From Pyropia yezoensis (taxonomy: Eukaryota; Rhodophyta; Bangiophyceae; Bangiales; Bangiaceae), in NCBI GenBank assembly GCA_009829735.1, contig CM020618.1:40105030-40169029 (forward strand): DNA of 64,000 nucleotides. Reading direction: 5' to 3'. The translations under genes were made by a program, and so were the position numbers. Each line of letters opens with the position of its first letter. Position 1 is the stretch's first letter. The notes beneath the pieces are model-generated. The model was given only the letters and a program-made list of their open reading frames with translations. It was not told the DNA's origin and searched no databases. Positions 8,935 to 19,388 of this stretch are shown piece after piece.

Positions 8935-11900
8935 TCAAAGAATCACACGAAGAGGGCGAGAAGTCCAGGGGTAAAAGACGTTCGTAAAGAAACGCGTGCG
9001 GCGCCGCTCCTCCGCCGTGTCCGGCATGGTGGACGGCATGGCGTCAATCCCTAGACGTTCCGTAAGGTCCTGCCAATCCACATGCACCTGCTCCAGTCGG
9101 CAAATGTTGTCAGGGTTCACAACCGCCAACCGCGGCCACTCGTCGTCGCGGTGGGCAAAGTCCCACCGAAGCCGCTGGCAGCCGTACTTGCTCAAGACAC
9201 ATCCGCGGCGGGGACGGGCCGGCCGCATGCACTGGACCACGACGCAGGTGCGCACGCTGTCTCCAACTGCACGGAGCACAACGCGCACCATCCCCCAGCA
9301 AAGCTCCCCCCCGTCATTGCGGTCCCGGATGTACGAGTACCACGGGCTGCCGCGAAAACTGTCCGCTCCTCGAATGTGCTGCGGGACACCACGGGCGCGC
9401 CACTTAAACTTGGCTCGCACAATGATCGTGTTGGCAGCAATCAGCGACTGGGACGGGTCGACGCCCTGGGCAATTGCCAGCGACGACAGACCAGGGCGGG
9501 CAGAGACAGAGGCCAGCGTGATCCGAATCCCACGCCTGAAGATGCGCAGCCGCTGCGCCTCCTCGTCCCCCTCTTCAGGCACTGGCCCACCCAACCCCGT
9601 TCCACCCACACTGGCGTCACGCTCCGCGCGCCGCTCTTCGCGCTCCAGGCTCTGCAGCACCTCCGCCTGGGTCTCCTCCGACCTCAGCATCTGCAGGAGT
9701 AAGGTCGGCCCGTGCTTGTTGGTCCGCTTGAACATCTGCTTCACAGAGCTGAGCAGGAACTCGTTCTCACTCGTATCCCCCTCCCAAAGGTTACCCCGAT
9801 TCTGGAGCTCTTGGGAGAGATGAAACATGAGGCGGTGCAGCTTCGTAGTGTCCAAAGGACCCGGCAAAACCTGGATGGCTGTGCCCAGCTCACGTGCCAG
9901 CGTGGCCATCGCCTCGGCATCCGTCTCGCTGGTCATCTAAGGGTCCTTCACGTTGTCCCCGAAGAGAAGGCCGTTCAGCTTCGCTGCCATGCAAAACATG
10001 TCCAACACGGCGTCGTCCAGCTTCATGACGCCGTACGCTCGGCGGTAAGCGGGCGTGAGGACGTTCCGAGGCTCCAACGACACGTCCAGATCATCCAAGT
10101 CGCCCCTGTCGGCACGCTCCGTCGCGGCCTCGTCCTCATCGTGAGAAGCGTCGGCAGTAGCGTGCGGCACGCCGTCACAACCCTCCGGTGCGTCGCTACC
10201 GATGGGGAAGAATGCTGGCCCAATGAGGCCGGCCAGAATGTGCGGCCACTCAACTCAGAAGTGCCGCCAATGTCGGCCCCTCATGGAGGGCTGCGCGACG
10301 GTAGACGGAACAAAGCAGCTGTGACCAGGCAATCAAACGCGAGGCAGCAGAACATACGAGCAGAGAGAGAGTACATTAGTACACGGTCACCTAAAGCTGC
10401 AACACGCGCTTCTCGTCACTTAACAGCTGCGCACGCCCCATACTCCCCGAGCATGCACCAGGCGCAGAAGAACTTACCCCGGTGCCGTAGGTGACGCGCG
10501 GCATAGGCGGCCCAGTTCAAAGCCGCGCAAGTTGGCCACCAACAAGGTCTTCTCGACCGAGCCGTGAACCGCGGAGTCTCGGCCACATACGGCAGATAGC
10601 ATAGCGGGGAGGCGTTGGGCAAGCAGCCGCAAGACGCCCAGCTTCCACACGTGAAGTGTGTCGAAAGACACAATGCGGTACAGGCTCATTGAGCCAGTTC
10701 CTAGGCCGCGCACCGCGCCAAGTGCGGGGGCGAATGGAAGGGCACTCATTGTGCGGGAAAGCTCTCGACGCGTGCGGGGTCGCCCATCTGACTCGCGGGC
10801 GAGCGCAGCGGCTAGCTGCGCCTCCAGCGTGGAGACAACAGGCCTCTCTGCCGGTGTAGGGCAGCCTGTCAGACACGACGCGCCGCGCCGCACCAGGCAA
10901 TGCGAGCAATTAAACTGCGACATGCTGCCCATCAACCCCAGCATCGCGCGCTCCCCGACCTGGTCGACGACGAGGCCGACCACTTGGGGAACAAAGAAGA
11001 CCTTCCCCTGCGTGCGGAGCGCGACAGTCACTCCATTTTCACTCGCCTCGATAAAGTCGCGCAGCAGCACGGCCAGGCAGCGCTGCAACAGGTCATTCCG
11101 CCCGTCGCTGACGGCGAGGCGAGCTCGTCCGTTCTTGCCGTCCCCGACAACCTTGTCCATGTGGGGGATCAGCCCCACGGTCTCCCACGAGCCGCCCCCG
11201 TCGCGGTTGTTGATGACCAGGGCCCGCACAGGGTACACGTAGTTTGCGCCGTTCCAGGAAACGACAGCTTCGTCCGCGTGGAGCTGCACACCCAACACTC
11301 GAGCGGCGTCCCCGTGCAGCCGCGTAACGTCCGCCTGCTCACGGAAAAAAATGTCGGAGTTAAAAGTGTGTGAGCGACGGGCTACACCGTCCTCGCCCGG
11401 GTCCAGCGCCGCGCCAACGAGCACGATCTTGTCCGTTCCGCGGAGGGAGTCCAGCGTCGTCCGCAGCAGGTCACGAAAGTAAAATTTGTACGTCACCCCG
11501 GCAATATCGATGCCCACCTCCATCCAGTGGCGGGCCGCCATGACGCGGCGCTGCTCGCGACGGACAGACGTGACGAGCGACTGCGGCTTGGGGAAGCGCC
11601 TCGCAATCTGACGCTGATCATGGGGGAGGTTATACGACTCCTCCAGCATGAGCAGCAGAGCGCCGAGCTTCTCCTGGTCGGCTTGGGACAAGCCCGTCCC
11701 GCCCGCCGTGACGACGTGCCGCAGAATGTCCTGGAACTCAGGCGTGTCAAAGTCTGACGGCAGCAGCGCGTGAGCGTCTGACTCACACGGAATGGCGCGG
11801 CCTGCTTCCGGCTTGCCAGCGTAGTATTCGCGGATGCGCGCCAAGATGCTTCCGCTCAGCACGCCCGACGGCGGCTAAGGAGCCGCCAGAGCGCCACGCT

Positions 11901-12159
11901 CCATGCCATCATCATCGTGGTTTCGACCCGGCCCACGGGCCTCTTCAGCAAGCTCGTCGAGCGGCCCAGCGTCCTCCTCCGTGTCACTGAACAATGGTAG
12001 GATCCCATCTTGACCGTCGCCAGCCACGGCGACGTGCGACGGACGAGGCACAGTGCATTGATGGGGGTCTGGCGGGGCACGGGCTGTGTCCCGCGCGCGT
12101 CCGTCGCCGGAGCGAGCCGGGGGGATCAGCATGCTCTCGTCGGGGTGAGCGGTCGCCAT
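8935..12159 (-). pseudogene. CACTA/Plavaka-like DDE transposase, one intron and two in-frame TAG stops
   Basis: All parts share one reading frame. Exon 1 starts at ATG 12157-12159 (MATAHPDESM), is interrupted by TAG at 11875-11877 and runs on to about 10477. A splice donor GGTAAGTT follows, and the frame resumes near 10260 (EWPHILAGLIGPAFFPI). A second TAG (9937-9939) precedes the last part, 9936-8935. Recognisable segments: a DEAVVSWNGANYVYPV strand, a Cys pair FNCSHCLVRR, DTLHVWKLGVLRLL, and the hallmark KLHRLMFHLS ... GNLWEGDTSENE ... FKRTN, which in this group lies in the C-terminal part of the transposase. It would cut and paste the surrounding element. Two stops suggest inactivation. 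The family name is inferred from motifs only. Confidence 0.68.
10260..10477 (-). other. Probable intron of the transposase gene
   Basis: On the minus strand a consensus donor G|GTAAGT ends the 10478-11862 segment, and its TAA is the apparent stop of that frame. Downstream coding similarity resumes near 10258 after an AG (CTTCTGAG). The exact acceptor is uncertain. Confidence 0.5.
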
Positions 12160-12243
12160 GTGGCGGCTGCGCTGTGCCGGGGCATCGAACAAGCGGGGGC
12201 GGTACCAGCAGGAAAGCAACGAAGAAGTACCAGCGGGGGCCAT

Positions 12244-15200
12244 CTTTGACGCGAGGGGAGGGAAGGTGGCGGAAAGAGAGGTTCAAGAGCACAGGCGCAC
12301 GAGAGCACAGAGCACAGGGAAGCGGGCTGGGCAGGGAAGAGTGGTACAGGTATCCTGGTAGGGAACGAGGCCAGCGACGGCTGCCGCTCTTGTATAGGAG
12401 CCGGACGGCTGCACCGTCAGTACGGGCCCAACCACACAAACGTGCGTGTTGCTCCCCATACGGCCAGACACAGGGTGCCCCATCCAAAGGAGCATCCTGG
12501 GCCCCTCGTGGGCAGCCCGCACAGGACAGAATCTGAGCGCTACGGCCACTGCGCTGGCCACGCCCCCTCCAAATGGGCTACCAGTGACCAGCTTACCGCT
12601 CTGTCCGCCGGGTAGGAGCTGCCATGACACAGGCCAGTGCGCCTGCAGGGCCATCGGAAAATGATCTGCTAACGGCCTGTCTGCCGCCCCGCAAGCGGTT
12701 CCAAGCCCGCTCTGGACGCCGTCCTTCCCGCCAGCGCAAGGCCCCGTGCGGGTGCCCTGTCAATGTGCCACGCCGAATTCAAAAAACCACGCACAGAGAG
12801 ACACACGCGCAAAGCACACCCAGCGAAGTAGGTAGCACAGCAACAGCTTTCATCAGTTGTGCTGCCCAGGTGCTGCTCCCCCCTCCCGGACGATGTGCAG
12901 CCGCTTGCGCCACAATGCTGCAACGAGTGCTGTTCTGGGTAGCAGGATAGGAAACAGTCAGCATTGCCCACCTCAACGTACCAGGAGTACCCCCTCAAGA
13001 TAGGAAAGCACATCCAGGCGTGCGCCAGTCAGCCGCGGCACTGGCGAGAAGTGCCACCGCGTCTGGTGGTGCAGCCCACGTGGAGCACGGCAGGCACGTC
13101 TGCAACCTCAAGAAGGGAAGCAGGTGTCGTCCGGTGGGTGGTTGTGTGATGAAAAACCTCGCCCGAGCCCTCCCAAGCACGGACAAAAGTACAGCGCAGT
13201 CTGGAAGGGACGTGCTCATGCGTGAACGAGGTCCTCCCGCACTGCGACGTCCCAGGTGGCGCGCGTGCGAAGGTATCACGCATGGACCTGCGGTCGGCGC
13301 CAACGAAAGAAAACTGAACAGAGAATCAACGCCCACTTCCAGGTTGGGGTCCACTTTCCGGGAAGGCGAGTGGCTGCTGCCAATTTATGAAGGATAACTC
13401 GCGACGGATTGTTTCCACTGCACCTTCGTTCTGCTGAACAGCAGAGCGACTCGACATGGCAAAACGAGAATTTTTTACCGGCTTCCGGGGTTTACATCGG
13501 TAAATGACTCGTATTCGGAGGGCTTAATGGCGAGTGTCCCCGCGAGACCGGAGTTGGTCTGCCGTTCCTTGTGGAAGTGGTGCACGACTGCCGAAGCGTC
13601 CTCGGCCGCTGCGGCCATGGCGTGGGCGCAGGTCCTTTCCGCTGCAGCCCTCATGGTGTCTTGCCAGTGGCGACCGGGAACTGCCGCCGGGGCAGCCACG
13701 TTGGCCGTTGCTCTGGCGACCGCCGTGCTGGCCGCCGAAGCAGGCGGGCCGGCGGTACCAGCGCTGACCACCACCGCGGCCGCGACGGCCGTGGTGGCGT
13801 TGACGGCCGTGGCGGCGGGTACCGCCGTAGCGATAGCCACGGCCTTGACGGTGGCCATCGCCTTTGCGTAGTGGACGTCGAGCGGCCGTCGTCGCTCTGC
13901 GCGCACCTCCCCTGCGCACCGCTACCACTCCCCCACCTTCCCCTTACTCGCCCAGCCCCCCCAGCCGACTCAACGAAATCCGCCTCTCCCAGCTCAGGTG
14001 CGCCTATTCCGCCCTTGGCGGTGCGTCAGGTGCGTGCAGCCCTGGGCGCGGGTGGACCTCGCCGGCAGTCGCTTCTCGGACGCTCCGCCTGACGCCCACA
14101 GTATTTTTTCTACTTCTTGCTTCCTCACATATCCGTGGCATGTCTCCATGGCGTGTCACCGGACTTCCAACCGCGCGCACCCTCGACCTTCCGCTCTACG
14201 ATCTTCTGCACACGCTACCCCCCCCCCCCCCCCCCCCCCCTGCCCCCCGTGTTTATGTCCGCCACCTGTGCTCCGCCCACCGTTCGGCAACGCCCCACTG
14301 GCTCTCCTTCTGCTTTGCCCGTTCATGCACCGCGACCAGCTGGAGCGCCACGAGCGCTGGCACCACCTCAAGCGGCAGCGGAACGATCCGCCGACCGTGG
14401 CGCCCTTGAAGACCGTGCGGCAGCGACGGCCGAGGGCCGGTGTCGACCGCGAAGGTGCTGACGACCGTGACCATGACGGCTGTGCTGGCCGTTGCGGCTG
14501 TGAGAGCAGTGGCGGCGGTGACGACGTGCGGGCCTTACCGCCGGGGCAGGCGCGACGGCCGTGGCGGTGCCGACCCCTGTACCCACCTCCGTGGCAGTCG
14601 CGATAGAGGTGGCGGAGTAGTGACAACCGTTGCAACGGTGACGGCTTTGGCGGTGGCCACAGGCATGGCGGCTGTCACGGTGGGGGGGGGGGCAGCACCC
14701 ACGACGTCCGCGGCTGCCACAGTCATGGCAGCACCCACGACGTCCGCGGTAGCCACAGTCATGGCGGCGGTTACGGAGGGGGGGGGGGCAGCACCCACGA
14801 CGTCCGCGGCAGCCACAGTCATGGTGGTGGTCACGGGGGTGCGAGGGGGCAGCGCGCACGACGTCCGCGGCAGCCACCATGTCCGTGGCGGATGTGACCG
14901 CCGTGGCTGTAGTGATCGCCGTGGCAGTCATGACCGCCGTGGGGTTCCTGACGGCTGTGACTTCAGTGCCGGGGGAGGCTGTAGCGATGGCCGCGCTGTG
15001 GGTGACGGCCGAGGCGGTCACCGTACTGGTTGCTGACGCGGTGTCGGACTGACTGTCTGTTTGCGCACTGAATCAATTTATGCAGAGCACTTTGTGATAC
15101 TTAAGAAATCGCAAAGCGGACTTGAAACAGACGCGAAAAGAGCTTTCGCAGCTCATAGGAGTGTTGCTGCGCAGACTTTGTTTGGGGGATTGGTCATGGG

Positions 15201-16109
15201 TGAACACTGTTCAGGAATCGTGAGTGCTACTTTTCACCATCTCTGTCCACACTCATGGGTCTTGGAGAGAGCCATCATGGATGATCTTCGCGAGCGCGTG
15301 CTTCGCCTGGGCGCCGCCTGGGTCGTCCACCACATTAGCTGTCTCCCGCACGGTGCCCGGCCATGTCGCGAATCCCGTACCCTCCGGGCTGTCTGTGTGC
15401 CGGGACGGGGGTCCTGACGCTCCCCGCCACCATACCGGTATACTTTATCCAACACGCTCTACGCGTCTCTTGTCACACCGCTGATGCTGGGTGAGCAGAC
15501 GTGCCTGCCGGAGATGAGTGACACCGTCGACCTTGCAGTGCGCGGCTCTGGTATGTTAAGCCGCCGACGCCTTTCCTGCTTTTATTGCTTCTTGACGGAT
15601 CTCCTCAGATGTTTGGGCGCCGTTCTTGATTTTGCGCCATGCTCGACTGCCTATGTTGGTGTAGGCAGCATCGTGACACCCTAGCGCTTGCCGTTCATAT
15701 CTGACATTGTGTACCATGCGTTCTTGCGCTGAGCTTTCTTTGAAAGATCCAATGCGGCTCAGCGCTTTTGTTTGTCGAATGGGCGGAACAGTCTTGCGCC
15801 GGATGAGCTACCTTTTCACGTGGCTCGCTAGCAACGTCCTGTGGCACGATTTTTTCGGCGTGCCTGGCGCTTGACTTCTGTTTCTGCGCATAGGCGATGA
15901 GCCCTCGGCACGGTATGCTAAGGAGGGGTGCCGGCAGTGACTCGGGCTCTCCGGGACGCATAAGAGTGTCGCCTGGGGCCAGACAGTACCCCTTCGAGTC
16001 GGCCCACAACACCCCACTCACGTCACAAGTTGCGTCATTGCTCCGACAACCAGCCCTCTTCGCTTGCCTTCTTTTCCTCTCCTTGTACCCCCTTCTCCTC
16101 ACCTAAGCC
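12244..16109. other. Transposon centre: non-coding with minisatellites
   Basis: No supportable gene. 13640-15050 is built of degenerate GGCGGTGACGGCCGTGG-like units on both strands, giving misleading Ala/Val/Thr open frames. A run of 23 C covers 14218-14240. Just before 16110 the DNA becomes pyrimidine-rich (16060-16105), as is common upstream of start codons. Confidence 0.55.
14681..14885. repeat. Minisatellite with CACGACGTCCGCGG core
   Basis: The segment GCAGCACCCACGACGTCCGC plus a CCACAGTCATGG tail recurs near 14691, 14729 and 14788, with a partial copy near 14855; two copies are preceded by G runs. Confidence 0.75.
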
Positions 16110-18204
16110 ATGGCCCCTGGTCAGCAGCCTACCCCTGGAGACGAGGCAGCTGGACATCTTCCGCACATCAACTTCCCTGCTGGCTTGCCGTCTGCTCCCC
16201 TTTTTACGGCGCCTAGCGCGGCGGTGATGCGGATGGCCTTGCTCCAGTACGGTGCGGCTGGCCTGTCGTTTTCTGCTGGTGGGACAGTCGCTGGATCTGC
16301 GCGCAACGAGTGGGGCGGCCTTGGTCAAGGCTCTGCCCCAGATGGTCTTGTTATGGACCATGGCCGCGCGCAGGTCGTCTCCGGCGGCTCTGCCTACATG
16401 AACGCGCGCGTGGGGACCTCCACTGCTGGCCATTCGTCTGCGTCAGGTGGTGCCGGGGTGCGTGGCTCTCCTTCCAGCGGCGTGGCGCCTGCTGAGTCCA
16501 GCGGGCCGTCGTTCGACCCTCGCCTCCGGCCCACACTGTCGGGCACGCCGACGTCGATGGACACTGAGTCTATGCTACGTCGCCCCTCCCCTCGGATGAA
16601 CAACCTGGTCTTCCAGCCCATCGGGGGCCGTCCGCCGCGCGCTGCGTCATCGGGGCCCTCTGCTGGGGTCACGGCGCCCCCCGCCCGTCCATGCACGCCG
16701 CCCCCGTCGCGCGCGGTGGCGCAGCTGCGGAGCCCGATGGAAGGTGGTGGGCCTCTCAATCTGTCAGCTCCACTCCGCCCTAGTACTGCAGGGCGCTCAC
16801 GCTCGCCCTCTCCGAAGCGTCGCTCGCATGCACCCGGTCGAGGCGGTGGCGCCGGGGGTTGCGCCCGGCAGCCAATCACCACCATCGAGGCGTTCGGGAT
16901 TGCGTTGCTTACCGGCTTCAAGGCCCTCGACACCAAGATGGCGAAGATGCAGACAACGGTTGACCACGTGTCTTCGTTGGTGTCCTCCGAGATGGCCAAG
17001 TCGAACAACTTTGCGGTGTTGGCTGAGAAAGTGACGGCAGCGCAGAGCGCAACGACGACGATGGTGACGGAGCTGGTGGCCGCGCGTGAGGCAGCCGCAG
17101 CTGCCGTGTCAGCCGCGCCGGCGTCAGCCTTGAGCGAGAAGGAGATCAGTGATGAGCAGCATGCGCAGGATCGCATCGCAGCCAAGGCAATCAAGGTAAG
17201 TTGTGCTTGCTTTCTCTTCGTCTGGTTTGTTCTTGTCCCGCTTGCTCTCCGAGCCAACACCAGGGGTGCTGTCTACGGCGGCTCATTGACTCTTGCATTG
17301 AACCTTCTCGAACTCCTCTAGCGCTGCACCTTTGTGATTGACGCTGGACTTCATCTCCATGCAGAAGCTCTTGCGCCCTACCCACCGCGAGATCTTTTTG
17401 AACGCCAAGTGCGCATCCGACGTCTACCCCTCAGATGTCAGTAACAACCGGCTCGTCCTCGACACGACGATGGACGCGCAGGGCCTGACGGCGGCGGGCG
17501 CTAACGTGTTTCTTCACAAGCGGGTATTGTTTCCTTCCAAGCGTGCGGCGTCGGGCTTTGCCAAGATCCCGGTCTACCGTTTTTTGAAGCGGGCCAACAC
17601 ATACCTTTAAACCACTGTTAAGACGACGGCGGTGAAGGTCTTTGTGGAAAACATGCGTGAGCTGTCGGGCAACCAGATCGGGCACTCGACCACGCCCCTC
17701 AACGCCAAGAAGGCGCGCATTGTCCTGTCTGAGGCAGATTCTATCGCCCTGGTTGGTGATCTCGTCTTGGTCAACAACACGCGCGCGTGGAAGTCGCTGC
17801 TCGCCGCTGTCTCTGCTGTACTGAAGAAGATGGGCGGAGGTGACAAGTGTGAGGAGCCCGGCCCGCTGCCCGGCGACGACCCGATCGTCGTTTGCAGGTA
17901 CGGTCATCTCGCGCTCGTGGCGGTCAAGATTGAGCAGCACATCAAGCGCGTCGCCAATGTCAATGCGGCCACGAGTGGCATGAACCAGGGTCACCGCACC
18001 CTGTACATTGAGTGGTTGCAGCGCCTGGACTTCAAGTTCGACAAGACGGCCGACGAGCAGCGCGGCGTGCGCCTCATCGATGGTGATGACAAGGATCGCG
18101 CTGTCGTTGAGACGGAGGAGGACGACGACAACCTGGCGAACTTCGGAGCGGATGCCGAGGATGGCGACGACGCCGCCGAGGAGGACGGAGAAGCGGACGT
18201 GTAG
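16110..18204 (+). pseudogene. Second transposon gene, unknown function, one intron and one in-frame TAA
   Basis: Exon 1 runs from ATG 16110 to 17195 and ends ATC AAG|GTAAGT. The intron is 17196-17364 (169 bp, acceptor CCATGCAG); exon 2 resumes in frame at 17365 (AAGCTCTTGCGC). The first about 270 residues are Ser/Pro/Gly-rich and basic. Then comes a likely coiled coil (TKMAKMQTTVDHVSSLVSSE, A-rich to the exon end), a compact exon-2 domain (LLRPTHREIFLNAKCASDVY ... RARIVLSEAD-like) and a strongly acidic C-terminus (EEDDDNLANFGADAEDGDD). TAA at 17608-17610 interrupts the frame; coding resumes immediately. I recognise no family. By position it could be a TnpA-like accessory protein, but that is inference. 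Confidence 0.6.
17196..17364 (+). other. Phase-0 intron of the second transposon gene
   Basis: Donor AAG|GTAAGT and acceptor TCTCCATGCAG|AAG. Removing 169 bp joins two open frames at a codon boundary. Confidence 0.75.
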
Positions 18205-19030
18205 AGCTCAACATGTGCATCGCCTGCGTGGGAAGGTCAGCATGAGCTGTGCGGCTGGCCCCACTATGCGGTTCCGCTTGCAATACGCGTGTTACTTGGT
18301 GGGGGCTATGGCACGGGCTCTGTGGGGTCCAATGAGTGGCCGCCACCTCCGTCGAGGTCTATCTTTCTTTGTTGTATTGTTGGCTGTGTTGTCCGGATAG
18401 TGTGAGGGATCCCGTGGGCGTCCTGATCGCCGATATGCGGCGGACACGTGCATGTAGTGTTTGGTGTTGGTCTTGTGTCCCAGGTCTTAGATGCTGGCGT
18501 CATGTGAGTGATGGCATGGTCCCTGTGCGAGCGAGTGTGCATTCGGGGTATGTGTTGCGCTTCTCGTTGTTGCCATGTTGGTCGTTCGACCGGGGTACCC
18601 TGGCCGCCATGACAGCGCCGGCGGCCGGGTAGCACGAGGGTGCAGACGACCCTGTAGCCAGTACCTTGCGGGCCGTCAAGGTGCCGTCGCGGTGCCGCCC
18701 CCCGCGACCGGTTGGCTACTGTTTTTCTGTATCCCCACGCCGACCGGCCATGCCAGGTGCGGGATCCGAAACCGCGCCCTGCCGAGCATGGTCACCCGCA
18801 ACCAATGCTCTCGTATTTGCTGGCGATCGTCATTGCGACATAAATCCCGTGCTCACTCTCACTTCGCGCCTGCACTCGCTTCCCCGAGACCCATCGCGAG
18901 TCATGGCGCCGCTCTCACGTCGGAACGAGTCGTGGGTGAATAGCGCATTGGACACCTATGTGACACAATCGGGAACGGTCCACGGATAACCCTTAGATGA
19001 AGTGCGCACGGAAAATTGGATTTTCCAGTC
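18205..19030. other. Transposon right flank, no gene seen
   Basis: Follows the stop of the second gene and ends at the right inverted repeat. A small hairpin GGAAAATTGGATTTTCC sits at 19010-19026, just inside the inverted repeat. Confidence 0.5.
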
Positions 19031-19047
19031 TGCACGCCTTCCCGACG
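19031..19047 (-). repeat. Right terminal inverted repeat of the DNA transposon
   Basis: TGCACGCCTTCCCGACG, reverse complement of 7298-7314 with one mismatch; followed by the second copy of the AC duplication. Confidence 0.8.
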
Positions 19048-19387
19048 ACGACCCGACACCACGCGCCGAGGCTCCCAACAGGGGAGCGTCGGCGTGGTGT
19101 CAAGTCTGCCCTCGTCGGCCGTCGCCGTCGCACCGGCGCTAGACCCGCCCTAATATGCGTGCCCACCTCACGCCGGTCCGGGCCAACACTGGCCAAAACA
19201 TACCGCCACCAGCACCCTCCACACGGGTGCGGCCGCGCAAACAAGCCACCTACACGCCCAGCCATCCAATCAAAAGACAGTACAGATAAACAACATGCGA
19301 ATTGGTCCCCAATGTAAGGTGGCCCCCCTTGGCACCAAATCGGCTGAGCGCGAGGATGCGCACCCCAACCAAGGCGGAAAACTCACA
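19048..19387 (-). repeat. Copia 3' LTR, inner fragment
   Basis: Aligns almost without gaps to 34894-35233 and ends ACTCACA. The pol stop codon is 1 bp inside the element from this border, and a purine-rich tract (minus strand GGGGGAGGGCGGTGAG, 19388-19403) abuts it as a polypurine tract. Confidence 0.85.
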
Positions 19388-19388
19388 C

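Larger units (their letters stand above)
7298..19047. mobile_element. 11,750-bp DNA transposon nested in the copia LTR
   Basis: Inverted ends CGTCGGGAAGACGTGCA (7298-7314) and its reverse complement with one mismatch (19031-19047). The inserted LTR base pair AC is present on both sides (7296-7297, 19048-19049), a 2-bp target duplication. Joining the flanks gives an LTR of exactly 386 bp, equal to the uninterrupted LTR, which fixes the borders independently. It carries a minus-strand transposase (8935-12159) related to the CACTA/Plavaka group and a plus-strand two-exon gene of unknown function (16110-18204). Long non-coding stretches separate them. Confidence 0.85.

Noticed and set aside
13475-15036. 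Several Ala/Val/Thr-rich frames on both strands
   Set aside because: Arise from GGCGGTGACGGC-type minisatellite; open in both orientations.
18959-19048. TGTGA at 18959 as outer end of the left copia LTR
   Set aside because: No flank duplication, and sequence up to 19047 does not match the other LTR; the split-LTR model fits exactly instead.
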